Below, in pieces: positions 1-8,275 of a stretch of 64,000 bases of DNA. A model generated the notes under the pieces. That model had not been told where the DNA came from, did no database searches, and saw nothing but the letters and a program-made list of their open reading frames with translations. Origin of the DNA: an actinobacterium SCGC AAA278-O22 (lineage in GTDB: Bacteria; Actinomycetota; Actinomycetes; Nanopelagicales; Nanopelagicaceae); assembly GCA_000372185.1 (NCBI GenBank), contig AQUA01000002.1, forward strand, positions 67,873 through 131,872. Reading direction: 5' to 3'. Made by a program: the position numbers and the translations under genes. Numbering within the stretch: the first letter of the stretch is position 1; each line of letters starts with the position of its first letter.

Positions 1-2
1 TC

Positions 3-800
3 GCGCTCTTCACTCCTTCAATTAAGGAAGGCGCACGCAATCTACGGGGCGCAGTTGATCGTAAAGAGTTACCTCGGTGGACACTCTTTGCTGGCGCCCT
101 TGGTGGCAGTTTCGTAGCAGTCCAGACTCACATCGTGCCGCTCATTGGCGTTGCTATTTACTCTGTTGCATCTATCGCTGGCCAAACTGCAGCTTCACTG
201 GTTGTAGATCGCATTGGTCTGACGGGTGGCGGAAAGAAGCACATTACTCCGCGCCGTATCGCTGCAGCTTTCTTCACGGTCTTTGCAGTCTTTATCTCTG
301 TCTTTGATCGCATTGATGCTAAAAATCTCTCACTCTTTGCAGTGCTTATGGGATGTGTTGCAGGTGCCATCGTCGGTGTGCAGCGTGCAATGAACGGACA
401 AATTAATGAGCACTCTCATCAGAGTTTTACAACGTCATTTCTGAACTTCATTATGGGTACATCTTTTCTCGTTATTTTCTTAACAATCTTGGTTCTTATT
501 CATTCTGAAGATCTCGTCCCACTTCCAGCTGGACCCTGGTGGATCTACACAGGTGGAGTAATAGGAGTTATCTATATCGCATTTACATCCACAATCGTTC
601 AACACCTGGGAGTGCTTACCTTCACACTTTTTAGCGTTGGTGGACAACTAGTGGGTTCGCTCTTAATCGATCTGTATTCACCTACTGATGGTGTACACAT
701 TTCAGTTTATTTAGTAACTGGAATTGCCATGACTTACTTTGGAGTTATCGTGGGCGGCGTGAATAATTCACAATCCCGGAAACGATTGACGCACAAATAA
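3..800 (+). CDS. DMT-superfamily transporter, DUF606/YdcZ type (5' end outside window)
   Basis: The reading frame is already open at base 3, so the start lies upstream of the window; 265 residues remain. Hydrophobic helices alternate with short loops over the whole length. The segment GQTAASLVVDRIGL followed by a basic loop recurs in diverged form as GGQLVGSLLIDLYSP near the C-terminus, the two-repeat pattern of YdcZ-like (DUF606) members of the drug/metabolite transporter superfamily. It is an inner-membrane protein of unknown substrate. Its last 56 bases run antisense over the end of dedA. Family assignment is firm, function is not. Confidence 0.8.
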   Translation, partial: ALFTPSIKEGARNLRGAVDRKELPRWTLFAGALGGSFVAVQTHIVPLIGVAIYSVASIAGQTAASLVVDRIGLTGGGKKHITPRRIAAAFFTVFAVFISVFDRIDAKNLSLFAVLMGCVAGAIVGVQRAMNGQINEHSHQSFTTSFLNFIMGTSFLVIFLTILVLIHSEDLVPLPAGPWWIYTGGVIGVIYIAFTSTIVQHLGVLTFTLFSVGGQLVGSLLIDLYSPTDGVHISVYLVTGIAMTYFGVIVGGVNNSQSRKRLTHK

Positions 801-1347
801 AGAAAGTTGCAATTGCATAAGACGATGTTTTAACCCAAGGTAAGGTCGCTGCGTAGTAACCAGCCAAGGTAATGCCTGCACCCCACAGAACAGCACCGAG
901 GGCGTTGGCAGATAAGAATTTGTAGTAATTCATCTTTGAAGCACCAGCGATAGGTGGAACAAAGGTGCGAATCCAAGGGAAGAACCGCGCTGCAACAACT
1001 GCCCACCAACCAGTGTGTTCGTAGAAACGTTCAGAGCGAGCAATCATGCGGCGCATGCGCGGTGAATCGCGCTTATCTAAATATGGACGACCAACAACTC
1101 GACCGATGACAAACCCAACTTGATCGCCGAAGAATGCGGCGGCAAGAATGACAGTTACCAAAATAACGATATTCACATCGGTCATCGCAGCAGCGACCAA
1201 ACCAGCGCTAAATAGGACTGAATCACCAGGCAGGAAGAAGCCAAAGAGCAACCCTGTTTCAATGAAGACGATTGCGCCCACTAATACGTAGAAGATAAAT
1301 GGGTTGAGCGCAGCAAATTGAGCATCAAAGGACGCAAGAACTTCCAT
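745..1347 (-). CDS. DedA family membrane protein
   Basis: A 200-residue polytopic membrane protein of the DedA/SNARE-associated family, implicated in other bacteria in polyprenyl or phospholipid flipping and envelope homeostasis. Family hallmarks are visible: an N-terminal FFLPGDSVLFSAG segment, then ARFFPWIRTFVPPIAG containing the conserved arginine and prolines of the re-entrant loop, and a glycine-rich helix afterwards. The ATG at 1347 is chosen because it overlaps the malic-enzyme stop (TAATG), which implies translational coupling. It is the last gene of a upp-malic enzyme-dedA operon. Its 3' end overlaps the opposing transporter by 56 bases. Confidence 0.88.
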   Translation of the reverse strand: MEVLASFDAQFAALNPFIFYVLVGAIVFIETGLLFGFFLPGDSVLFSAGLVAAAMTDVNIVILVTVILAAAFFGDQVGFVIGRVVGRPYLDKRDSPRMRRMIARSERFYEHTGWWAVVAARFFPWIRTFVPPIAGASKMNYYKFLSANALGAVLWGAGITLAGYYAATLPWVKTSSYAIATFFICASIVSGIVNYSRRPR

Positions 1348-2723
1348 TACACCGACTTCTTTACTGCCGCTGCCACCATCGCTACAACATTGGGATCGAA
1401 GACACTCGGCACGATAAAAGATGTATTGAGCTGTGAGGGGCTTACGCAATCAGCGATTGCTTCGGCAGCTGCAACGAGCAACTTATCGGTGATCTTGTGT
1501 GCATTAGCATCGAGCAATCCGCGGAAGATTCCTGGGAATGCAAGAACATTGTTGATCTGGTTGGGATGATCGCTGCGACCCGTTGCAACAACTGCTGCAT
1601 ATTTGCGAGCAATAGCGGGATCAATTTCAGGATCTGGGTTGGCAAGTGCAAAGACGATTGAACCAGCAGCCATGGAAGCGACATCAGCTTCATTCAAAAC
1701 ATTCGGCGCGCTTACGCCGATAAAGATATCTGCCCCTGCCATCGCTTCATGGATAGTTCCCTTGAAGTTAGCGGTATTTGAGTTCTCAATAAACCAATCG
1801 CGCATCGCATCTTCAGATGTGGAATCCTTTGAAATAACGCCATCTTTATCAAATGCGATGATATTTGTGGCACCGCTGAGAACAAGTAGTCGTGCAATGG
1901 CAGTGCCCGCAGCACCTGCACCGCTCATGATGATCTTTACCTTCGAGATATCTTTCTTTACCAACTTCAGTGCATTGCGCAGAGCAGCGCTGACAACGAT
2001 TGCTGTTCCGTGCTGGTCATCATGGAAGACAGGAATATCAAGAAGTTCGCGTAGACGACGTTCAACTTCAAAGCAACGCGGCGCCGAAATATCTTCGAGG
2101 TTGATACCGCCGTAGACAGGAGCAATTAATTGAACCGTGCGAACAATTTCATCAACATCTTGTGTATCAAGGCAGACAGGCCAGGCATCAACATTGGCAA
2201 AGCGCTTGAAGAGTGCAGCTTTACCTTCCATGACAGGAAGTGCCGCAGATGGACCGATATTTCCAAGTCCTAGAACTGCTGATCCGTCTGTGACAACTGC
2301 GACCGTATTGCGCTTCATCGTGAGGCGACGGACATCGGATGGATCATCGACAATCGCTTGGGAGATACGAGCTACGCCAGGAGTGTAGGCGCGAGATAAA
2401 TCATCACGAGTTTTGAGCGGAACTTTGGAGGAGACTTCAATCTTTCCGCCGAGGTGAAGTAGGAATGTGCGGTCACTGATTTTACGTACGGTTAATCCAT
2501 CGTGGGCCGATAAGGCGCCATGAATCTCTTGCGCGTGATTTGCATCGATGGTGTCGCACGTGACGTCAACAACTACTTTTTCAAGGAGTGATTCAACGAC
2601 GTCGAGTGCAGTAATTGTTGCCCCAGCGGATGTAATTGTTGAAGTAATAAGTGCCACAGGGTGAAGCTCAGGAGCACCTTCGACACGAATTGTTATTCCG
2701 TAGCCGGGCGAAGTGGATGCCAT
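1347..2723 (-). CDS. NAD(P)-dependent malic enzyme with N-terminal ACT domain
   Basis: This 458-residue protein oxidatively decarboxylates malate to pyruvate, making NAD(P)H. Residues about 1-80 look like an ACT ligand-binding domain (GITIRVEGAPE start, alternating beta strands). The malic N-domain follows with YTPGVARIS, TDGSAVLGLGNIGP and FHDDQHGTAIV; the NAD-binding domain has GAGAAGTAIARLL and later ALANPDPEI. The order and length match the short bacterial malic enzymes with an ACT domain. The ATG at 2723 directly abuts the upp stop (TAAATG). Whether NAD or NADP is preferred cannot be read here. Confidence 0.92.
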   Translation of the reverse strand: MASTSPGYGITIRVEGAPELHPVALITSTITSAGATITALDVVESLLEKVVVDVTCDTIDANHAQEIHGALSAHDGLTVRKISDRTFLLHLGGKIEVSSKVPLKTRDDLSRAYTPGVARISQAIVDDPSDVRRLTMKRNTVAVVTDGSAVLGLGNIGPSAALPVMEGKAALFKRFANVDAWPVCLDTQDVDEIVRTVQLIAPVYGGINLEDISAPRCFEVERRLRELLDIPVFHDDQHGTAIVVSAALRNALKLVKKDISKVKIIMSGAGAAGTAIARLLVLSGATNIIAFDKDGVISKDSTSEDAMRDWFIENSNTANFKGTIHEAMAGADIFIGVSAPNVLNEADVASMAAGSIVFALANPDPEIDPAIARKYAAVVATGRSDHPNQINNVLAFPGIFRGLLDANAHKITDKLLVAAAEAIADCVSPSQLNTSFIVPSVFDPNVVAMVAAAVKKSV

Positions 2724-3362
2724 TTAAACAACACCGTAGAGGCGATCGCCTGCATCACCAAGACCTGGAACGATGTAACCCTTTTCATTGAGTTTCTCAT
2801 CGAGAGATCCAGTAACGAGAGTGATTGGAACTCCAGAATCTTTAAATTCATCTTCAAGTACTTTGATTCCTTCTGGTGCAGCAAGTAAACAAATGGCAGT
2901 AATTTCATTTGCGCCGCGTTCAATCAAATATTGAATTGCCATCACCAATGTTCCACCAGTTGCAAGCATTGGGTCGAGGATGAAACATTGACGACCAGAG
3001 AGATTTTCTGGCAAGCGGTTGGCATACGTGGTTGCTTTCAAAGTTTCTTCATTGCGGACCATACCTAAGAAACCAACTTGAGCAGTGGGAAGCAATTTGG
3101 TCATTCCCTCTAACATGCCAAGACCTGCTCGAAGAATGGGCACAACAACCGGACGCGGCTCTGCCATCACTTGCCCTGTAGTTTCAGAGACAGGAGTCTT
3201 AATTTTTATAGTTTTAGTGCGAACCTCGCGCGTTGCTTCGTATGCAAGGAGTGTCACCAGTTCTTCAACAAGAAGTCGAAATGTTGGCGAATCGGTTCTT
3301 TCATCGCGTAAAACAGTGAGTTTGTGAGAGATCAGTGGGTGATTCGCAACGTGAACTTTCAT
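2724..3362 (-). CDS. upp: uracil phosphoribosyltransferase
   Basis: Salvages uracil: uracil plus PRPP gives UMP and pyrophosphate, in the cytosol. The 212-residue protein has the PRPP-binding loop [13 protein letters not shown], the uracil-recognition tail GDAGDRLYG at the C-terminus, and the N-terminal [13 protein letters not shown] typical of the family. The start at 3362 was preferred over an upstream ATG at 3407 because family members begin at this MKVHVANHP stretch and because a -10-like TAAGGT lies seven bases before it. First gene of the minus-strand operon with the malic enzyme and dedA. Confidence 0.95.
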   Translation of the reverse strand: MKVHVANHPLISHKLTVLRDERTDSPTFRLLVEELVTLLAYEATREVRTKTIKIKTPVSETTGQVMAEPRPVVVPILRAGLGMLEGMTKLLPTAQVGFLGMVRNEETLKATTYANRLPENLSGRQCFILDPMLATGGTLVMAIQYLIERGANEITAICLLAAPEGIKVLEDEFKDSGVPITLVTGSLDEKLNEKGYIVPGLGDAGDRLYGVV

Positions 3363-3369
3363 GTCATCT

Positions 3370-3375
3370 ACCTTA
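3370..3375 (-). promoter_or_regulatory. -10 element of a probable leaderless promoter for upp
   Basis: On the minus strand TAAGGT (TAnnnT) ends seven bases before the upp ATG at 3362, placing the transcription start at or next to the start codon. No clear -35 was seen. Confidence 0.45.
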
Positions 3376-3408
3376 CAGGGCTTTCTTTCCACTTCAATGA
3401 GTGCCAAT

Positions 3409-3882
3409 ATGGGAGATGTGTCAGAGCAAACCCAAGACTTCGCAATCGAGGCGTGGCATGAAGATGGCCGCTGGTCTGTTGCAGCCTTACCTGACCCTGA
3501 TGACCTAACTCACATCATCGACCGCCTCAAGAAACAACAGACAAATGGTGGGGCAGTTGCACTGATTGCAATTGATGATGAGTTTTTCTTAGCTATACGA
3601 GTACTTGGAACACATGTGAAATTCTTTATTAGCGATATTACATGCGCTATTGATTACGAAGTTGCCGCAGAATTTTTAGATCTTGCAGATATTGATCAAC
3701 CGGAAGACGATGACGAACCTCTTCCAGCTGGCGATCTCGATATCTTTGCAGATTTAGGCCTGCACAGCATGGAGCTTTCTACGCTTTGTGATGATGCAGA
3801 TCTATTTCCTGATGAACAAATTGAGGCAATAGCAAACCGTTTAGGTTTTAGCGATCAATTAACTGAACTGTTGGAGTCTTAA
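3409..3882 (+). CDS. tRNA adenosine deaminase-associated protein (TIGR03941 type)
   Basis: A 157-residue acidic protein found in Actinobacteria directly before tadA, as here (28-base gap). It has no known enzymatic motif. It opens with an alpha/beta segment ([17 protein letters not shown]) and ends in a run of aspartate/glutamate and helices ending [10 protein letters not shown]. The partner arrangement suggests a role with TadA in A34-to-inosine tRNA editing, which is inference from synteny. The start is uncertain: ATG 3409 is given, but GTG 3418 sits seven bases after a weak -10-like CAATAT and could be a leaderless start. Confidence 0.78.
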   Translation: MGDVSEQTQDFAIEAWHEDGRWSVAALPDPDDLTHIIDRLKKQQTNGGAVALIAIDDEFFLAIRVLGTHVKFFISDITCAIDYEVAAEFLDLADIDQPEDDDEPLPAGDLDIFADLGLHSMELSTLCDDADLFPDEQIEAIANRLGFSDQLTELLES

Positions 3883-3910
3883 AATTTCCTCTCGTCCGCC
3901 TGAAGATTTC

Positions 3911-4339
3911 ATGAATGAAGCGCTCGACATTGCTCGTTCTGCGATTGCAACGGGTGATATCCCGGTTGGAGCAATCGTCATTAATAAAGATGGTGTTGTC
4001 ATTGGTAAAGGTTCAAATGAACGAGAAGCCAATAACGATCCCACTGCTCATGCTGAAGTAGTTGCGATTAGAAACGCAGCTGCTCGCTTACAAAATTCTC
4101 GTCTCGATGGATGTACATTGATTGTGACGCTCGAACCATGCGCAATGTGTGCTGGGGCAATAGCCCAGTCGCGGATTTCTCACCTCATCTTTGGTGCTTG
4201 GGATGAGAAGGCAGGTGCCGTGGGATCAGTGTGGGATGTGCTTCGTGATCCGCGCTCGATATTTAAAGTTGAAGTTACTTCAGGAGTTCTTGAGAATGAG
4301 TGCGCTGAGCTGTTGAAAGAGTTCTTCTTAGACAAGTAG
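3911..4339 (+). CDS. tadA: tRNA-specific adenosine deaminase
   Basis: Deaminates adenosine 34 of tRNA-Arg(ACG) to inosine. The 142-residue cytidine-deaminase-fold protein has the zinc histidine and catalytic glutamate in THAEVVAIRNA and the zinc cysteines in PCAMCAGA. The N-terminal DIPVGAIVI segment and length fit TadA. An in-frame extension (PPEDF before the first Met) resembles the family's usual N-terminus but has no good start codon, so the ATG at 3911 is used. The gene ends by overlapping the opposing permease gene by 12 bases. Confidence 0.92.
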   Translation: MNEALDIARSAIATGDIPVGAIVINKDGVVIGKGSNEREANNDPTAHAEVVAIRNAAARLQNSRLDGCTLIVTLEPCAMCAGAIAQSRISHLIFGAWDEKAGAVGSVWDVLRDPRSIFKVEVTSGVLENECAELLKEFFLDK

Positions 4340-6667
4340 TTCGTACGATGGATTCAAAATAGTCAGCTGACCTTCTTCTTCTCCGACCATACCCTCAGCG
4401 CGTAACTCCATACCTACTTCAAGCCCTGCAATTTCACGACGGCCTAAGAAGTTAAGAGTAATTCCGCCAGTTTCATCCCAGACTTCTACTTGAAGCATTG
4501 GCGCAGAACCGCGCGGAGCTGTTGATATTGAAGTAACTCGACCATGCACTTTGGAGCGTTTGCGCCATTCAATTTTGCCAATCGGAGTGACATCTTCAGC
4601 GTAGTGAGTGACAGGAGCAAATACCTTTGGTGCTTGCTGAGCAGGCTTCTCCTTTTCAGCAACTGGAGCAACTTTCGCTTCGCTCTTTTCACGGTGGATA
4701 TCAAGCTTTTTACCTGACGTAATTTGATTTACATCGAAAGGAACGATGGTTGCTACAACGCGCTCAAGCTGTGAAATTGGTGCTGCAATTTCTTCTGCAG
4801 TTTGGTCGTGAAGCAATCGACCTAAGAAACGTGAATATGAACGTCGTGGAAGCAGAATAGTTAATTCGACATCGGGCTGTTCAGTCTTCCGGATCGCATA
4901 ATCAAGAGCTGAGTTTGCAAGACGGCGATCAGGGCAGTCGATTAAATCAAGCTGCACATCTTCGAGCGCTTCGGATTCTGCCCATGCTTTCTGAATAGCT
5001 TCGGCGCGACGATCATCGATAACAAAGTGAACTGCTTTGATTTTATGAGGCTTGAGGCTGCGTGCATAACGAACTGCACCAACAGTTGCTAGGTCAACGC
5101 TATCGACGAAGATTGTGACGTTATGGCGCGCCATTGATGTTGCGCGCTCTTCGTGAGACTTCACAGATAGCGCATTCTGTTCGCGTGTGTATTGGCGGCG
5201 GAGGCGCAAGAAGGTTGCGACCAAGATCGGTGCAGTTACGAGTACTAACCAGGCACCTTCAGTGAATTTAACAACAGAGAAGATAATGACAATTGTTAAC
5301 GAAACAGATCCAGCTACGGTATTGATAGCTACTTTTAGTTTCCAATTTTTTGGCTTAGTGCGAGTGAAGTATCGAGACATTCCAAAGCCAGCCAAGGTAA
5401 ATCCGGTAAATACTCCAAGTGCGTAGAAAGCAACGAGGTGCTCGACAGAGCCAGCAGTTATTGTGACAAGAATGATTCCGCCAGCTGAAAGCAAGAGAAT
5501 TCCGTTGGAGAAAGCTAAACGGTGTCCACGCTTGGTAAGTTGACGAGGCAAATAACCATCGGTTGCTACAAAGTTAACAAGTAATGGGAAAGCGCTATAT
5601 GTGGTGTTTGCGCCAGCAAACAAGATAAGCATCGTCGCAAGCTGAACCAAGATAAACATTACTGAGCCAAATGTGCCGGTGCCGACTGCTGCTTTTGCAA
5701 TCTGTGAGATCACAGTTGGTACACCAGACTCGTAAGGCATGGCATGTATATGGTGCGCGAAGTATGAAACACCCAGTACAAGCGTTCCAAGCAGGGTACT
5801 CATTACTACCAAAGTTCGTTTTGCATTCACGTGTTCAGGTGTCTTAAAGAGGGCCACGCCATCTGATATTGCTTCAAGACCGGTCAGTGAAGAGCCACCA
5901 TTTGCGAAAGCGCGAAGCAGAATGAAGATTGCAGAGAATGTCAGTAGCCCTTGTGCTTCACCGATATGAACAGCTCCAGGAAGATCGGTATCAAGGACTG
6001 GAAGAGTTCCATTAGCTAAGCGATAGAGACCCATACCAAAGACGATAAACATGCAACCAACGAAGAAGTATGTGGGAAGTGCAAATGCCTTGCCAGCCTC
6101 TTTGACACCGCGCAGATTTCCGTAGGTGAGGATTCCGATGACGGTAAAGATCATGTACATCTTCGCTGGTTCGAAGGAAGGGAATGTAGAAATAATCGCT
6201 GCAACACCTGCTGCAGATTGAATAGCAACGGTAACGATGTAATCGAGCATCAGCGCAACTGCAGCAATCTGTGCAACTACGGGCCCGAAATTATCGCGCG
6301 AAACAATGTATGCGCCACCCGTCTTTGTGTAGACATCAATAACACTTCGATAAGACAAAGTTATAAGTACGAGAATTGCCAGAACGACTGCGGTCATTGG
6401 CATCAAGATCGCGAAAGCAGCTAAACCAAATGCAGGTAAGAGGGCAATAAGAATCTGTTCAGAACCATAAGCAGAAGATGAAATGCAGTCAGAAGAAAGA
6501 ATTCCAAGTGCGTATCTCTTGCTCAGACGTTGATGTCCAAGAGAGTGACGGTTGAGCGCGCTCCCGAGAAAGAAGCGCTTGACCTTGTATGAGAAGGGAT
6601 CCTTCACATGTGCGTGATCCTGAAGTGCCACCGGCTGAGGTGCATCATCAGTCCAAGACTTCGCCAC
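4328..6667 (-). CDS. APC-family amino acid permease with C-terminal OB-fold domain (fusion)
   Basis: A 779-residue protein in three parts. Residues about 35-500 are a 12-helix APC permease, with SSDCISSSAYGSEQILIAL near the first helix and GLEAISDGV in the middle. A soluble alpha/beta region of the universal-stress type follows (about 515-650: VTIFVDSVDLATVGAVRYA and a later LPRRSYSRFLG). After a Lys/Glu/Pro-rich linker the last roughly 75 residues look like an OB-fold (HGRVTSISTAPRG, VEVWDETGGITLNFLGRREI, QLTILNPSYELLV). In mycobacteria a permease of this kind and a small OB-fold protein are separate genes near the TrkA/Ceo genes; here they form one frame. The start is GTG 6667 with upstream AGGGAG. 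Substrate unknown. Confidence 0.85.
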   Translation of the reverse strand: MAKSWTDDAPQPVALQDHAHVKDPFSYKVKRFFLGSALNRHSLGHQRLSKRYALGILSSDCISSSAYGSEQILIALLPAFGLAAFAILMPMTAVVLAILVLITLSYRSVIDVYTKTGGAYIVSRDNFGPVVAQIAAVALMLDYIVTVAIQSAAGVAAIISTFPSFEPAKMYMIFTVIGILTYGNLRGVKEAGKAFALPTYFFVGCMFIVFGMGLYRLANGTLPVLDTDLPGAVHIGEAQGLLTFSAIFILLRAFANGGSSLTGLEAISDGVALFKTPEHVNAKRTLVVMSTLLGTLVLGVSYFAHHIHAMPYESGVPTVISQIAKAAVGTGTFGSVMFILVQLATMLILFAGANTTYSAFPLLVNFVATDGYLPRQLTKRGHRLAFSNGILLLSAGGIILVTITAGSVEHLVAFYALGVFTGFTLAGFGMSRYFTRTKPKNWKLKVAINTVAGSVSLTIVIIFSVVKFTEGAWLVLVTAPILVATFLRLRRQYTREQNALSVKSHEERATSMARHNVTIFVDSVDLATVGAVRYARSLKPHKIKAVHFVIDDRRAEAIQKAWAESEALEDVQLDLIDCPDRRLANSALDYAIRKTEQPDVELTILLPRRSYSRFLGRLLHDQTAEEIAAPISQLERVVATIVPFDVNQITSGKKLDIHREKSEAKVAPVAEKEKPAQQAPKVFAPVTHYAEDVTPIGKIEWRKRSKVHGRVTSISTAPRGSAPMLQVEVWDETGGITLNFLGRREIAGLEVGMELRAEGMVGEEEGQLTILNPSYELLV

Positions 6668-6760
6668 AACTACTCCCTCTGCTTCGCAGCCAGCCGTTGC
6701 ATTTAAAGCATCAGCGCTGCGTAGGTAACCATTTTAGGTGACCCGTTGATTTCTCGTAAG

Positions 6761-6766
6761 TATGCT
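6761..6766 (+). promoter_or_regulatory. -10 element of a probable leaderless promoter for the aldehyde dehydrogenase
   Basis: TATGCT lies six bases before the ATG at 6773, and no Shine-Dalgarno sequence is present. The same hexamer precedes the gene at 47030. Confidence 0.5.
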
Positions 6767-6772
6767 TATCTT

Positions 6773-8191
6773 ATGCGCACACAGTTATATATAGATGGTC
6801 AATGGGTCGATGGAAGCGGGACTTTAGACGTTATTGATCCCAGCGATGGCTCAGTTATCGCCAAAGTTGCGACTTCTAGCGATGAACAGAACCTCGCAGC
6901 TGTTGATGCCGCTGACCGCGCTGCAGCCTCATGGGCCAAGACAGCGCCTCGCGTTCGTAGTGAAATTTTGCGCAAAGCATTTGAAATGATGATCGCTGAA
7001 GCTGATTACTTAGCTGAACTCATCTCTAAAGAAAATGGAAAAGCGCTGCCTGATGCAAAAGCTGAAGTGAATTACGCAGCTGAATTTTTCCGTTGGTTTG
7101 CTGAAGAAACTGTTCGTATCTCAGGAGATTTCCGAATGGCTCCATCAGGAGATAAGCGCATTCTCGTTACTCATCAACCGATTGGTGTATCACTTCTTAT
7201 TACACCGTGGAACTTTCCTGCAGGTATGGCTACTCGCAAGATTGGTCCAGCAGTTGCAGCAGGATGCACCATGATTTTGAAACCAGCAGGTGAAACACCA
7301 CTGACTGCGCTCGCCATCGTCGACATCCTTGAACGGTGCGGATTACCTAAAGGTGTACTCAATGTGATTCTCCCTGCGCAATCAGGACCAGGAATTAGCA
7401 AAGTCCTTCACGATTCACGCGTTAAGAATCTTTCATTTACTGGTTCAACACAGGTCGGAAAGATTCTTCTTAAAGAAGCAGCCGATCAAGTAATTCGCTG
7501 CTCAATGGAGTTAGGTGGCAATGCGCCATTCGTTGTTCTCGATGACGCAAATATTGAAGAAGCAGTTAAAGGTTTGATGATGGCGAAGATGCGCAATGGT
7601 GGCGCTGCATGCACTGCAGCAAACCGCATCTATGTCGCACGTTCTATCGGCGAAAAGTTCATTGCAGAATTCGCAAAGGCTATGGCAGCGCTGAAAATGG
7701 GCGTTGGTCGCGAAGCTGGAATTCAACTTGGTGCAAGTGTTTCTATGAAAGAACGTAACAAGATTGCAGAACTCGTTGATGCATCAAAGTCACGCGGAGC
7801 AAAAGTTCACTTAGGTGGAACAACTCCAGATGGTGCGGGTGCTTTCTATCCTGCAACCGTGCTTGAAGTTTCAAAGGATGATGAAATCCTTGCTAATGAA
7901 GTCTTTGGCCCCGTTGCACCAGTCGTTCTCTTCGATACAGATGAAGAAGCGCTCAAGATGGCTAACGACACCGAATACGGACTTATAAGTTATGTGTATT
8001 CAGAAGACCTCAAGCGCGCCATTCGTTTCGCTGAAGGTATTGAAGCTGGAATGGTCGGCATCAACCGCGGACTTCTCTCGGATCCTGCAGCACCTTTCGG
8101 TGGCGTAAAGCAATCAGGTCTTGGTCGCGAAGGTGGCTTCGATGGAGTTCACGAGTTCTTGCAGACTAAATACATCGGCGTCGAGATTTAA
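6773..8191 (+). CDS. gabD: NAD(P)-dependent aldehyde dehydrogenase, succinate-semialdehyde dehydrogenase type
   Basis: Oxidises an aldehyde, most likely succinate semialdehyde, to the acid. The 472-residue sequence has the whole family set: ITPWNFPAGMATRKIGPA, the Rossmann FTGSTQVGK, the general-base glutamate in MELGGNAPFVV, the catalytic cysteine in GGAACTAANRIYVA, EVFGPVAPVV and the C-terminal PFGGVKQSGLGREGG. AANR after the cysteine is characteristic of the SSADH/GabD subgroup. The ATG at 6773 is preferred over 6746 because homologues begin at this point and a -10 element ends six bases before it. No gabT is in the window, so a GABA pathway is not shown. Confidence 0.85.
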   Translation: MRTQLYIDGQWVDGSGTLDVIDPSDGSVIAKVATSSDEQNLAAVDAADRAAASWAKTAPRVRSEILRKAFEMMIAEADYLAELISKENGKALPDAKAEVNYAAEFFRWFAEETVRISGDFRMAPSGDKRILVTHQPIGVSLLITPWNFPAGMATRKIGPAVAAGCTMILKPAGETPLTALAIVDILERCGLPKGVLNVILPAQSGPGISKVLHDSRVKNLSFTGSTQVGKILLKEAADQVIRCSMELGGNAPFVVLDDANIEEAVKGLMMAKMRNGGAACTAANRIYVARSIGEKFIAEFAKAMAALKMGVGREAGIQLGASVSMKERNKIAELVDASKSRGAKVHLGGTTPDGAGAFYPATVLEVSKDDEILANEVFGPVAPVVLFDTDEEALKMANDTEYGLISYVYSEDLKRAIRFAEGIEAGMVGINRGLLSDPAAPFGGVKQSGLGREGGFDGVHEFLQTKYIGVEI

Positions 8192-8262
8192 CACCGCCTT
8201 TTCACAGAATTCTCGCTACAACTTCCCCAAAATAATATGATGTCTTTTCTTGGATAGTCACC

Positions 8263-8268
8263 TACCGT
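8263..8268 (+). promoter_or_regulatory. -10 element of a probable leaderless promoter for the exported phosphatase cluster
   Basis: TACCGT (TAnnnT) ends seven bases before the ATG at 8276, the first gene of the four-gene exported cluster. No Shine-Dalgarno sequence is visible. Confidence 0.4.
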
Positions 8269-8275
8269 TTTACCC

